Positions 1-9,398 of a stretch of 64,000 nt of DNA are shown here, one piece after another. The DNA is from Isoetes taiwanensis (taxonomy: Eukaryota; Streptophyta; Lycopodiopsida; Isoetales; Isoetaceae): the NCBI GenBank assembly GCA_021234155.1, contig JAJEKV010000066.1, positions 124,001 through 188,000 of the forward strand. Reading direction: 5' to 3'. The position numbers and the translations under genes are program-made. Each line of letters begins with the position of its first letter. Position 1 is the stretch's first letter. Under the pieces are notes generated by a model. The model was given only the letters and a program-made list of their open reading frames with translations, made no database searches and had not been told where the DNA came from.

Positions 1-24
1 ACTAAGAGATCAGAGTAAACATCC

Positions 25-369
25 TCAGTGCCCAAATCCTGTATCATTGTATAATTTAACTCTTAATTTTGTGTCTGTCCAGTCACAATTTACTCGAAAA
101 ATAGCAGTGGCTTCTGTATTTTTGTTCCCAATGAATTCTTCTAACCAAGATTGGATGATTTCGACTTCAAATTCTTCACAGCTAGGCACAAATGAATATT
201 CCGAAATGAAATTTTCTTCAGGGAACAGATTTTGTGTAACCAAAGATTGCCAAATATGTGAAGCAAATCCTCTTAAATGACCACAAGTTAATCTGCCTCT
301 GTCTTGGAGGATTACAAAGAAATTTGTATCCATCTGTAGGTGAATTTGCAGGAATTCATGTAGCAGCAA
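25..369 (-). CDS. Unrecognised 114-codon open frame, possible exon
   Basis: An open frame of 114 codons on the minus strand. A possible splice acceptor (ACCTACAG) precedes an internal ATGGATACAAAT, so the coding part may be a terminal exon starting near position 333 and ending at a TGA at 25-27. The peptide is acidic, with few low-complexity stretches and a plausible globular composition (for example WLEEFIGNKNTEA and FRVNCDWTD). I do not recognise the family. The frame lies at the window edge and no neighbouring exon could be joined to it. It may equally be a chance frame. Confidence 0.25.
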   Translation of the reverse strand: MLLHEFLQIHLQMDTNFFVILQDRGRLTCGHLRGFASHIWQSLVTQNLFPEENFISEYSFVPSCEEFEVEIIQSWLEEFIGNKNTEATAIFRVNCDWTDTKLRVKLYNDTGFGH

Positions 370-2208
370 TCTCGGATTGCTAGCCTCTACAGGGTTAGCA
401 AGGATTTTGGATTGAATTGGATGCTAGAGAAGCAGATCTTTCAAAAAACAGGCAAGAAAGGGAGGCAAACTGAAAAATTCACTATAGGACAAAAAATCCA
501 AGAAAATAGGCGCTCGAGCATATTTCGGAAGGGTCGATCTGAATGTAAATCTTCCAAGGTCATAAAGCCAGCTCTGTTGTGCAGCAAGTATGAGCAACTT
601 TAATTCTCCAAACACAAATTATACAATGTTATAGCCACCACATCAGAATGCATTTATTTACTCTTCCCACCTTCAAAAATGGCATATAGAAAAAACCTTT
701 TTGGGCTTCAAGATTAGATTGCTATAGCCACCTCTTAGTAAATATTTTATCTCCTATAGACAATAGACCACATTATTGGATTAACCAACAATCTCTTTAA
801 GACTTGCAAACAACATGATTAATTCCTCTCATCTAAGCATGCATGAATTCTTTCGCAGTCCAATTGAGTGGATCACAGCTGACATCAATTTTAAGGCCAG
901 CAATCCCAAGTGTCTTTGAACTGCCAAATTGTGTAATTGAAGAAAAAGATGGCTATGCAAATGGTGCTAAGAAAGTTGGTGCTTTGGAATCAGTGCTTTG
1001 GAATTGATCTGCTTATCATAAATATCTGAGAGCTTTTAATATCTAGCATAATAACAGGGGGTTGGTTTTGTATTTTTGTACTATTTTTCCTATGGTTTTC
1101 ATATGATTCCGAAAGCGTATTGCATTAGAACTACTAATTAGTATATCTAGAGTGCATATACGCCTGCATTAATTTTAGTGTTTTTTGTTCAATGGTTTAG
1201 ACCCATGGGCCATGTTGTATTTTTTTTTCAATTAGCTTATTCGGACTCCTTCACATGCAACCCTCGAGCCATTTAGAAATAGGGTTTGCTAGATAGGGTT
1301 TGCTAATTTGAAGGCACAAAGTCTGCGAGAGGTGGGGTATGTCTGTGGTGCCGGTAGGCTAGAGCAAGCATCGAAAACAAGAAAGGCTGGAGCAAGCATC
1401 AGAAAAAATGAATGTTCAACTTGCGAAATGGGTGTTTTTTTGTGTCGAGCTATGATGTGTCGAGGAAATCCGTGGCGGCTTTGTTTGGTGATACGCATAT
1501 AATGTCGGTCTTTGTAGCTATCCGATTCCTGTTCTTAGTAACCCAGGTACATATAATGCTTTAGACCTAAAGCCATTTTTTATTACCTATCTCTATGAAT
1601 CAAGGTTGGCTGGAATTCTTTGGCGGCCGACAAAGATATTCTTCAAAAGGCCTCGAAAGTCGAGAAGGTTCTTAAAGCAGACTCTAGCATTTGGATTAGC
1701 GAGATGCAAATCAGGTCTCTTCTTGAATGCCTCTTAGCTCTTATGGTTACAGTGTTCCATACTTTGACCTGAAGTATTACGTGTGGCAGGATGTACAGGC
1801 TTCTATTGCGTGGAGTTGAAGTTGCAGAACATGTTATTATGCTAGATATTAATCCGCCCAAACAGGCTGTCTCTGTCTTCGCAGACATACAAAGTAGTGA
1901 GATAAAGGATAGAATTTTCGATGAATTTAACAGTCTTTCAGTTTTTTATCGTCGGGTAGATTGCCAAAAGACTTTATAGACCATATATAATCCTGCGACC
2001 CTTTATCTATTAAGATGGTTTTTCAAATCTGCAGCCTTCTTACCTGTTTCTTGACAAAGAGCACCGAGGTTTCGTGGAATTCTCAGATGATACTAGCACT
2101 TTAGCTGTAGGGTCTTCTACGGACAATATTTTGCCAAGTGAGCAAGTTATGACAATGAGGTGCTCTAGTCCTTAATACACGTATAAGCACTCAATTAAAA
2201 TCAAACAA
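370..2208. other. Intergenic stretch with no supported gene
   Basis: AT-rich sequence with short frames only. Around 2041-2160 there is a short, plausible coding-like stretch (YLFLDKEHRGFVEFSDD in one + frame), but it has no start, no clear splice sites and no family match. I see no promoter or RNA gene. Confidence 0.4.
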
Positions 2209-2209
2209 A

Positions 2210-2247
2210 CTAGCGGCGGCGACTGCCGCCGCGACAAATTCTTGTAA
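2210..2247. repeat. GC-rich hairpin repeat, copy 1
   Basis: GCGGCGGC-GACT-GCCGCCGC forms a perfect 8-bp stem. It is followed by GACAAATTCTTGTAA on the + strand and preceded by CTAG. The same arrangement recurs at 55887-55921 with compensating stem changes (GTGGCGGC and GCCGCCAC). On the minus strand the hairpin runs straight into CTAG here and CTAA there. This resembles the CTRR end of Helitrons, although the usual ~10-nt spacer is missing. Confidence 0.5.
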
Positions 2248-2689
2248 CAATAAACAATGATTATATGACTTTCTTTTTGGTTTAGATGCTACATATTCAC
2301 TCAAGGGAGTTTGGACTGTGTATATGTTGTATTGTTGCTTGTTTGTTTATTTGGTTTTGTTTTCTTTTGTTAGGGCCCGAAGGGCCAAAAAAAAATTTTA
2401 GTATAACTACTAACACATAACTATCATAAACATTAATTATTACAAACCATTGCATTCCACACTTAACCAATGGACTACATTACAAAGCCATCTGCAGCAA
2501 GATCTCAGCTTGAAACACAGTGACAAAGCTATATAATATACTTGATTTTGATGTCTTCTCTTTCTTCAATTTACCTTCCAGGATGTTACTTGTAACAGCT
2601 CGATTAAAAATGTAGAAGCTCTTATCATACAAATAAATATTATGCTAACTAACTGTTGCTAACTTCTTCAAAGACGTTAAACTGCCATA

Positions 2690-2888
2690 CCCAAGGTCAC
2701 GGGTTCAACGCCTCGTTGTGAAAGTGGCCATGCAATGTAAAGTTGGTGGGGGAAGGACCCACTTCAGCAATGTAAAGTGGTGGGGGCAGGACCCATCTGG
2801 GTGTGTTGTAAAGTGTCACATGTCCGATAGGATGCTGCGTTGTGGCGTGACGTTAAAATCTCTTCTTCTTCTTCTTCTTCTTCTTCTT
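2690..2888 (+). mobile_element. SINE-like repeat with (CTT)n tail
   Basis: GGTTCAACGCC at 2702-2712 resembles a tRNA-type internal pol III B box. About 150 bp further on the sequence ends in a pure CTT run at about 2861-2887. This arrangement is typical of plant tRNA-derived SINEs. A convincing A box and target duplications were not found, so boundaries are approximate. The internal segment has two related ~25-bp blocks (AATGTAAAGTTGGTGGGGG and AATGTAAAGTGGTGGGGG). Confidence 0.4.
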
Positions 2889-2889
2889 A

Positions 2890-3828
2890 AAAATAAAATT
2901 CCCCCTTAAACCCCCTTTGGTTTGGGTGCATATTCACACGGGGGGTGACTCCAGGCAGCGAGAGCTGTTGGATAAGCATATATGCCTTTTATTCCTCGAT
3001 CTAGACCGTACATAGAGATCCTCATTTATGGGGTATGCCTGTACAAGTTTTGGTATACTGTATAACACAATTTGCGAAATACTATAAGATTTGAGACAAT
3101 GTACTATATGATATTGATTTTATAAGTACCAATGCTTGTGCCCTAGAGTGATCACATACCTGCTTTGACTATATATATTTGGAATCGACAAAGTCCCTTC
3201 AATGATGAAGTTAACTTTCAACATTATTTGTCATCAATGAATTTGTCTTTCTATACTTGCTCCAAACCTTCTTCCAGCACCTTCCTTTAGATTTTATTCA
3301 AGAAACTAGAAAATTGCCTACCTTCGATTGACATTCCATGTGATTATTCACAAAGAGTTGAGTAGTAATATCTTATGTTAAATATGCAGAAGATATTTAA
3401 TATATGCTGAATACTTTAAAGCATCTTTATTTAAGGCTCCTGAGCACAAACCAAAAAGGCTTAAAGTTGTTTTGGAAGCCTACAACTATTAGTGTTCTAA
3501 CAAATTGACATCCGATGCATATAAATTCTAAAAATCTATCATCCATGGCAGTTTTGGAGGGGAATTATTCTATCTGTTGTTCAATACAAAGGGCATTTAT
3601 ATCATCTACAACATTTATATCATCTACAACATATTCCACCTTAATAGATGTGATAAGATCACTCTGTAGCATTTTCTAATCCCTTGATCACGAAAACACT
3701 TGAAATAATAGTTCGGTTTACAACTACCATTATAATGGGACTTGCAATAAATGTTTCTATTTACTTTTCGAGTAGATATAATAAGTATGGATGCCACAAT
3801 CAATATTTACATTTGTGGTGTTGTATGG
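2890..3828. other. Intergenic AT-rich stretch
   Basis: No gene is supported. A perfect 18-bp tandem duplication (ATTTATATCATCTACAAC twice) lies near 3596-3631. Nothing else stands out. Confidence 0.4.
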
Positions 3829-3945
3829 AGGAACCTTCATCAACCGAAGGATCCTAGAACCTGGCGGCGCTGCCACTCGCAGAGGCAGTCACGAGCAGCA
3901 GCGCCGCTAGATTTCTTCTAGGAACCTTTTGGTGATGAAGGTTTC
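3829..3945. repeat. 117-bp foldback (MITE-like or small-RNA-type hairpin)
   Basis: The left arm at 3829-3879 pairs with the right arm at 3892-3945. AGGAACCTTCATCA and TGATGAAGGTTTCT form the outer stem, TCCTAGAA and TTCTAGGA the middle, and GCGGCGCTGC and GCAGCGCCGC the inner stem. The loop is only about 12 nt. The foldback ends 13 bp before the start of the 5' LTR. It could be a MITE or an inverted-repeat hairpin locus. Confidence 0.55.
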
Positions 3946-3958
3946 TTGAAGTGGCCTT

Positions 3959-5322
3959 TGTGACGTTCCAGCATAACATACGATCCGAATACGTATATTA
4001 TACAGCCATGTCACACGTACATGTCACCACGTACATGCCTAGGGGGCAACCTCGTATGTTTTACATGTATATTAAACATATGCAATTAAACCCCCTTGCC
4101 AAGTGGCAATACCCCATTTGGTCCCTTCTAACCTAACCCTAAAAGTTCATGTAATTCCGCATTGCCAGGCGCCGATAAGCCGCCTTTGCACATTAGATTC
4201 ATCAGGAGCAGCTGTCTTCAACAAGAACGAAGGCATGGATGTGATTTGGGGAGCTGGAGCAAGCCAAGGATCAAGTAACCTGTGATTCTGTTGTGTAAAG
4301 CCGACTCTTAGCACGGCAATGAGCTAGGATAGTATGTTAGGTCAATCTTGTAGATCCTAAGATCACCAGCCATAACGAAAGAACCTAACCATGTCTGTTT
4401 AGGTAAGATAGATTAGATCTTATTCAGTATTTCAGTTCTTGGTGATGATGATGTTCCATTCTATGCTCTCCTGTGTATGTGGGAAGGGGAGTAGAGACCC
4501 TGAAACCTTCAGTAGCAGATGATCCTAGATAACCTCATTAATTCCCAATTCATGCGGCCCGTGTAAAAGAGCCCGCCCGGTTGTGGGTGGCGGGGCTAGA
4601 CCGGTGGAATAAGGGGGACTTGTCTCGTCACTGACTGATCCCTCTGGTGTCTTAAGCCTACCGGCATCTAAACGGGCTAGGCTTAATGGTTTGCCACTGC
4701 GTGTGGGCAAGGCATGAGCTCGACACCTCTTGGGTGATGCATCACCTTCAATGAGGTTCAAGTCGAATACAGGCAGTGGCCCTCTAGCCGCCTGTGATGG
4801 GCATGCATGCCTCAGGAGGGGAGGAGACTCTCCTCCTGCCTCATCGGGACTGGGGAGATGCAATCCAGCAGTAGCCCCTTTGGCTACGCACCCAGCAGGC
4901 TACATTCCAGTCCCAAGACTCTTCAACCTACTCTGCAAAGTGTGCACGGGAGGGGCGGATGGAGTGGACTACCCAACAGAATGTTTCTATGCCAGCCCAA
5001 TCCGTTCTTATGAATTCCGTCTGCAATGACTTCTAGAGGTCCAAGCCGTCAGTCCATACCCTAGAGTCCGAGCCATTGGGTAGGATCCCCCGTGTGATGA
5101 TGATGTTACTGATGTGCTATTACATGTATGTTATGGTGTAGTCACCCTTCGAGGTGACTTTGTTGATATATTGATGTCATCTGCTTATGCTTACTCACGC
5201 TTCCGCAGCTAGGACGGTCCTGAGGGAAGACGGGGCAAATGACCCATCCATTCTTCCTCATCGATCCATTGTTTAGGATTGGTGTCAGATGGATGGCCCT
5301 TGTCAGTTTCACTGCCAGGGGG
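3959..5322 (+). repeat. 5' LTR of the chromovirus
   Basis: Matches 14696-16038 over most of its length, from TGTGACGTTCC to CTGCCAGGGGG. It contains about 140 bp near 4911-5053 that the 3' copy lacks. It lacks two segments present in the 3' copy (near 14764-14800 and 14911-14998). Short open frames on both strands inside it (for example 4525-5029) are LTR sequence, not genes. Confidence 0.85.
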
Positions 5323-5539
5323 ATGAACTCCGCCTTCTGATACAATGGGAGCAACATAGAAGAAGTTTCCCTATTAGAACTAATGGTAGACTTCTAGTCT
5401 TGGAAATAGCAACCCAAGCATGAACGTCGAAAATTGGGGAAAAAAATTTCCAATCCTTAGAGCAGTAAAGTAGAGTAATACAAAGTTAGGAAGAATTATA
5501 GGAAAAACCTGAAAATTTATGGCCATTAGGAAGTGACCC
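5323..5539 (+). other. Leader region between 5' LTR and first hairpin
   Basis: No gene is seen. TTCTGATACAATGG near 5336-5349 resembles the reverse complement of a tRNA-Met primer site but is in the wrong orientation for this element. I do not call it a PBS. Confidence 0.4.
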
Positions 5540-5602
5540 CTCACAAAGTGCGCCCTGTGCATTTCCAAAAGTTTTGAGAATGCTTCTCGCGCACTGTGTG
5601 AG
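5540..5602 (+). repeat. 63-bp hairpin, copy 1 (upstream of H3-like gene)
   Basis: CTCACAAAGTGCG at 5540-5552 pairs with CGCACTGTGTGAG at 5590-5602 (12 of 13). An inner imperfect palindrome, CATTTCCAAAAGTTTTGAGAATG, fills most of the loop. Nearly identical copies lie at 7134-7196 and 7336-7398. It ends 225 bp before the ATG of the H3-like gene. Confidence 0.75.
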
Positions 5603-5691
5603 TGGTTGGTACTTTTTGCCTGAAGGAACCGAATGTATTAATCCAACAAATACTAATGCTTTACAGAATGGTACAACATAAAATTGCAGGT

Positions 5692-5706
5692 CCAAACCCT
5701 AAAATT
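5692..5706 (+). promoter_or_regulatory. CCAAACCCTAAAATT box upstream of H3-like gene
   Basis: An exact 15-bp match to 7539-7553 upstream of the second extra gene, at a similar distance from the ATG (about 120 and 140 bp). It contains AAACCCTA, the plant telo-box known from promoters of histone and translation genes. A regulatory role here is inferred from the shared position only. Confidence 0.45.
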
Positions 5707-5826
5707 CCCAGACCTATAGACAGACTCTTAGGGTTCTTCATTTTCACCTTTCTTCTCCAGCTAGCTGCTCTCCGGCCAAGAAGGCAATTTTTAGGCGCTC
5801 GGAAGGCGATTCACATATTTCAAAAT

Positions 5827-6985
5827 ATGGCCCACACCAAACAAATTGCTCGAGTGGTTATGCCCGACAATTATACCAGCGCCCAAGTTCTTGCAGCTCA
5901 ACAGAAGGCCAGAGAAGCCGAAGAACGAGCCAGACAGGCAGCAAATCCTAACCCTAACCCTGATGCCGAGGGAGAAGACTAGCAGCAGGAGGACGCCCAA
6001 GATCAGACCCAGGAGCCAGAGGATCAAGAAAACCCTGAGGATCAGGGAAATGGCCAGGAGGAGAATGACGAAGAGGGCGAGCCGATTCCCGAAGAATTAG
6101 CACGTCGGCTGAAGAAAATGGCAAAGAAGAAGAGAGCAGCGAAGAGGAAGAGGATTGCGGAGATGGAGGAGAGAAAAAGACAAAGGGAGGAGCAGCAAAA
6201 GCTGAAAAGTGACCAAAGGGAAGGACCCCAAAGTGCCCAAGAAAACCCGGAGAAAGACCAAGTCAACACCAACAAAAGGGATGAGCATAAGGGAGTGAGA
6301 GCCCGACAGGCCACCGCCTTCTTCATCAGACACCAACTCGGATGAGGAGGCATCAAGAGTGCCCCGCCCAACAGAAGGTTCCGGGCCTTCAAATCCAGAG
6401 GAGCAGAAGGATGAATCTGCAGCAGCACCTCCATACCCAAAGTGGCCGAAGCCAACAACTGAACTAAAGAAGGGTAAGCCGGCTCAGAAATCCTTTGTAC
6501 TCAAGCACGAGCGGGAGTACAGGAGGAAGGAAGCTGAAGGAGTACAACGAGTACATGAAGATGTACGAGGAGTACTCGAAGTTTTACGAAGCAAATAAGG
6601 TGACGTACGTGGAGGGAAGAAGGCCGACAAAGAAGAATACCTTGAAGCCGCCCCCAGAGAGATCAGTACCACCGAAGAAACCCATGAAGAGAAAAGCGGA
6701 CTTCTATTTTGCAAGAACGGCTCGGAGATTCGCCATTTTCAGAGGAGATACGGACTATTGATTCCAAGAGCTGTCTTCGCAAGACTCATCCGTGAGATCC
6801 TGCAAGAATTCGACAAGACAAAGAGAGTAACAGACGATATGTTACTTGCATTGCAGGAGGCAGCTAAGCAAAGGTTGGTCCAGCACTTCGAAGATTTTCT
6901 AGCATGTGCTCTCCATGCAAAGAGAGTCACTTGTATGCCTAGAGATATGAAGTTAGCGAGGTTTAAAAAGAAGGAAGATTGCTAA
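5827..6985 (+). pseudogene. Histone H3-like protein with long tail insert, carried in the retrotransposon
   Basis: The ATG at 5827 opens with MAHTKQIAR, which differs from the first nine residues of histone H3 (MARTKQTAR) at two positions. A Q/E-rich then K/R/E-rich stretch of roughly 290 codons follows, including a probable coiled coil (KKMAKKKRAAKRKRIAEMEE). The last ~90 codons (6713-6985) are a histone fold. SEIRHFQRR matches the H3 alpha-N helix, FARLIREILQEF alpha-1, LALQEAA alpha-2, and HAKRVT plus MPRDMKLAR the alpha-3 end. By hand I count about 41 identities over 83 gapless positions with plant H3. Loop 1 has canonical length, so this is not an obvious CENH3. The frame breaks at a TAG (5980) and at shifts near 6350, 6500 and 6710, so this copy is broken. 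Its own upstream hairpin and telo-box suggest separate expression. Alternatives are a captured host H3 variant or a nested insertion. The fold assignment is secure; the function is unknown. Confidence 0.85.
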
Positions 6986-7133
6986 CTTAATGTAACCGTA
7001 AAAACTTTTGTGAATATAAATATGTTTTGATCAAATGTAAAGTGTAAAATTGTGTTTATTGAGGTTGTAATAATGGCATGCGCATTTGGAATTAGTTAAA
7101 TTGGACAAATAGTCACTGTATTGAAACCCACCC
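6986..7133 (+). other. 3' flank of H3-like gene
   Basis: AT-rich sequence with TGAATATAAATATG near 7012-7025. It resembles TGAATATAAG just after the second extra gene (near 9285), so it may be a shared polyadenylation region. No coding potential is seen. Confidence 0.35.
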
Positions 7134-7196
7134 CTCACAGAGTGCGCCAGGAGCATTTCCAAAAGTTTTGAGAATGCCTCTCACGCACTGTGTGAG
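7134..7196 (+). repeat. 63-bp hairpin, copy 2
   Basis: CTCACAGAGTGCG at 7134-7146 pairs with CGCACTGTGTGAG at 7184-7196. The loop is nearly the same as in copies 1 and 3. Confidence 0.75.
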
Positions 7197-7335
7197 TGTT
7201 TGGCCACTGATCTATGTCTAGACTTGTCCAAATGTAGAAAGTAAGGGCATAAATTGCCTTAATGGCGAGATAAGTAGGGTTCCATCCTTAGATTGTAATT
7301 TTAGAGCTATCTAAGACCTAAACAGGAGCCCACCC

Positions 7336-7398
7336 CTCACAGAGTGCGTTAGGACCATTTCCAAAAGTTTTGAGAATGCCTCTCGCGCACTGTGTGAG
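7336..7398 (+). repeat. 63-bp hairpin, copy 3
   Basis: CTCACAGAGTGCG at 7336-7348 pairs with CGCACTGTGTGAG at 7386-7398. It is 202 bp downstream of copy 2, with unrelated sequence between. It precedes the second extra gene by about 295 bp. Confidence 0.75.
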
Positions 7399-7538
7399 TG
7401 GTCAGACCAAAATGACCCAAATTCATCCCAAGTACATCCAAAGTAGGCAAAAATTTTTGCAGTAGGATTAATAAGAGGTACTCTTCAACCCAGATCACTT
7501 ATCAATTGCATAGCAGGACCTTGAAAGTATAGATATCC

Positions 7539-7581
7539 CCAAACCCTAAAATTTCTCAGATTAGCATTTTGCCTATAAATA
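7539..7581 (+). promoter_or_regulatory. Telo-box and TATA box upstream of second extra gene
   Basis: CCAAACCCTAAAATT at 7539-7553 is followed by TATAAATA at 7574-7581, about 110 bp before the ATG at 7693. This spacing fits a plant pol II core promoter with a ~80-nt leader. Together with hairpins 2 and 3 it repeats the layout found in front of the H3-like gene. Confidence 0.5.
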
Positions 7582-7692
7582 TGACCACAATCGTTATTTG
7601 CATCCTACTCTGTCATTCCTCACTCCAAGGCGATCTTCCAGCTCCCAAAGGCACTTCTAGATCCGTTTGATAACCCTGACAGCATCAGCATC

Positions 7693-9234
7693 ATGGCTAC
7701 TTCTGGATTCAGGCGATGGTACGGCGCCATTGCTCATGTGGCTGAGGCTGACATCAATTCGATCTTCGCTGTATTCCAAAAGGAGATCGATGTAGATGCC
7801 ACAATGCCACACCCTTCTACCAAGAGATCATGACCGTGTTCCATGCCAAGATAGGACCCTCTCTGGTACAACTCCCCCCATGCATAGGATATTTTGCACC
7901 TAGAATGGCTCTCCGTGCAGCTCTAAATGACATCCCAAATATAGACAAGTACCTAGAAAATAAGGGTGTCCGCATGCCCAACTACATGACTATATCCATA
8001 AATAGAAAGAGATACTTCTCCTATACTGCAGCTGTAGCTATCTTTTTGTCCCAAAGAGCCCAAACCCAGATAGGGGGAACCCTCTGTTCAACCTCTAGAG
8101 CTTGAACCCATGGCCACAGAAGCAGGTGAGGAGGAGCAGATGCTCCTGAACTATGAAGAGTCAGAACAGGAGGAAGAGGCCGAGGAAGGACAGGGATCAG
8201 ATATGGAAGACATCATCAACGTCGACCCCATACCAGAGAGGTAGCAAGCTGAAGAAGAGCTCCCAAACTTCGAAGAAGGGTTGAGAGCAACATGCACAGC
8301 ACCCCCACTTGGGTTAGGCATCACTAGTCTAACCCCGGTCATCATCCAAGGGGAGGAGTACCTGATGCTCCATGACATAAAGAACCTCCCGGAGTGCAAA
8401 GATAGAGGATACATGATGGACGAACTCCTGCACCTTCTCCGCCAATAGCCCGACCTCGATAACTTCATCGACCGGGAGACTCAAGACTTCCCCATCAACA
8501 TCAGGGAGGCCCACACGTACTCTGGCCAGTCGTCATCGGACATCGAAGCTTACACCGGCATCCGACAGATGATGATGCAGCAGGAGCTACCCTTGGAAGA
8601 GGAGTTCATCGCACTCCAAGAGCGGATGGGCATCAGGGGAAAAAACAACAAGCGCACTCCTGCCCAGCACCTCAGCAGTAGCGCCAGTCGGAATAGAAAG
8701 AGGCGGCATCAACTTGACCTCTTCCAGGTCCATGTTCGGCGACTACAGAGAGATGATAGCAGTGCCAGTAGATGAGTACTCCGAAAGACACAGGGCTAGA
8801 ATCAGAACCGGAGAAGAAGCAGCGGAGGGAGGACACGATAAAGCCCTCAGATTCTACCTACCACTCCTCACCGATGGAAGAATAGCGGTTGTACACCGCC
8901 AGTTTAGCCCACGGGGTGAAGAAGGAGTTTTCATGCTGATTGCCCTCTCGAAATTCGGAAGACATGCCCGGATGCCTCCAAATATCGACATGTCATCCTG
9001 GTCAAGAGGACAATAGCTTTAAGCGTCTTCGATTTTGCGGTCCCATACAGGCGACATGGCAGGTTGGCAGTCACTGCAACCTACACATCAGATAGGAGGA
9101 TCGAAGACTTGGTGACGGCACTCCAAGGTGGTACGGCCACCAACATCCTTAGAAACTTGGGGCGAACAGTTGGCACAATCCAAGTGAAGAAGTTCTTGGA
9201 AGACAACCCAGCATATAGAAGATTCCAAGAATAG
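7693..9234 (+). pseudogene. Unrecognised second extra gene of the retrotransposon (~510 codons)
   Basis: The ATG at 7693 starts MATSGFRRWYGAIAHVAEAD. Coding character then moves between frames. 7830-8105 contains RKRYFSYTAAVAIF. 8110-8775 is acidic (ESEQEEEAEEGQGSDMED) and then EEYLMLHDIKNLPE. About 8690-9016 contains FGDYREMIAVPVDEYSERH, and 9010-9234 contains GTATNILRNLGRTVG, ending at TAG 9232-9234. In-frame TAGs occur at 8242 and 8446, and at least three shifts are needed. I see no histone fold, zinc finger, protease or polymerase motif and I do not recognise the family. It lies between the H3-like gene and gag on the same strand, with its own TATA box. It could be a second captured host gene or an element-specific protein. 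Confidence 0.55.
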
Positions 9235-9398
9235 ATTAAAACTCTTCTCTCCTTCTTATCAATTGTAAAAATATTGCACTTTATGAATATAAGTTATAGC
9301 ATTATGTGTGCTCTTTGATATATTATGTCCCCACAACTATATCATCAAACAAACCAATGCAATAACAAACAAAAAGCTAATCATCAGAGTGCAATCTA

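Noticed and set aside
5336-5349. TTCTGATACAATGG after the 5' LTR as a tRNA-Met primer site
   Set aside because: It matches the primer-site complement, which is the wrong orientation for a + strand element, and it is imperfect.
4525-5357. Several ~70-110 codon frames as genes
   Set aside because: They fall inside the 5' LTR, and the homologous 3' LTR does not keep them open.
5602-5826. Upstream extension of the H3-like frame to 5602
   Set aside because: The frame is open upstream, but residues there have no histone character and the ATG at 5827 starts exactly at the H3-like tail.
5827-6985. Calling the H3-like protein a centromeric CENH3
   Set aside because: Loop 1 between alpha-1 and alpha-2 has the canonical H3 length in my gapless alignment; CENH3s usually have a longer loop. 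The tail also keeps an H3 K4 context.
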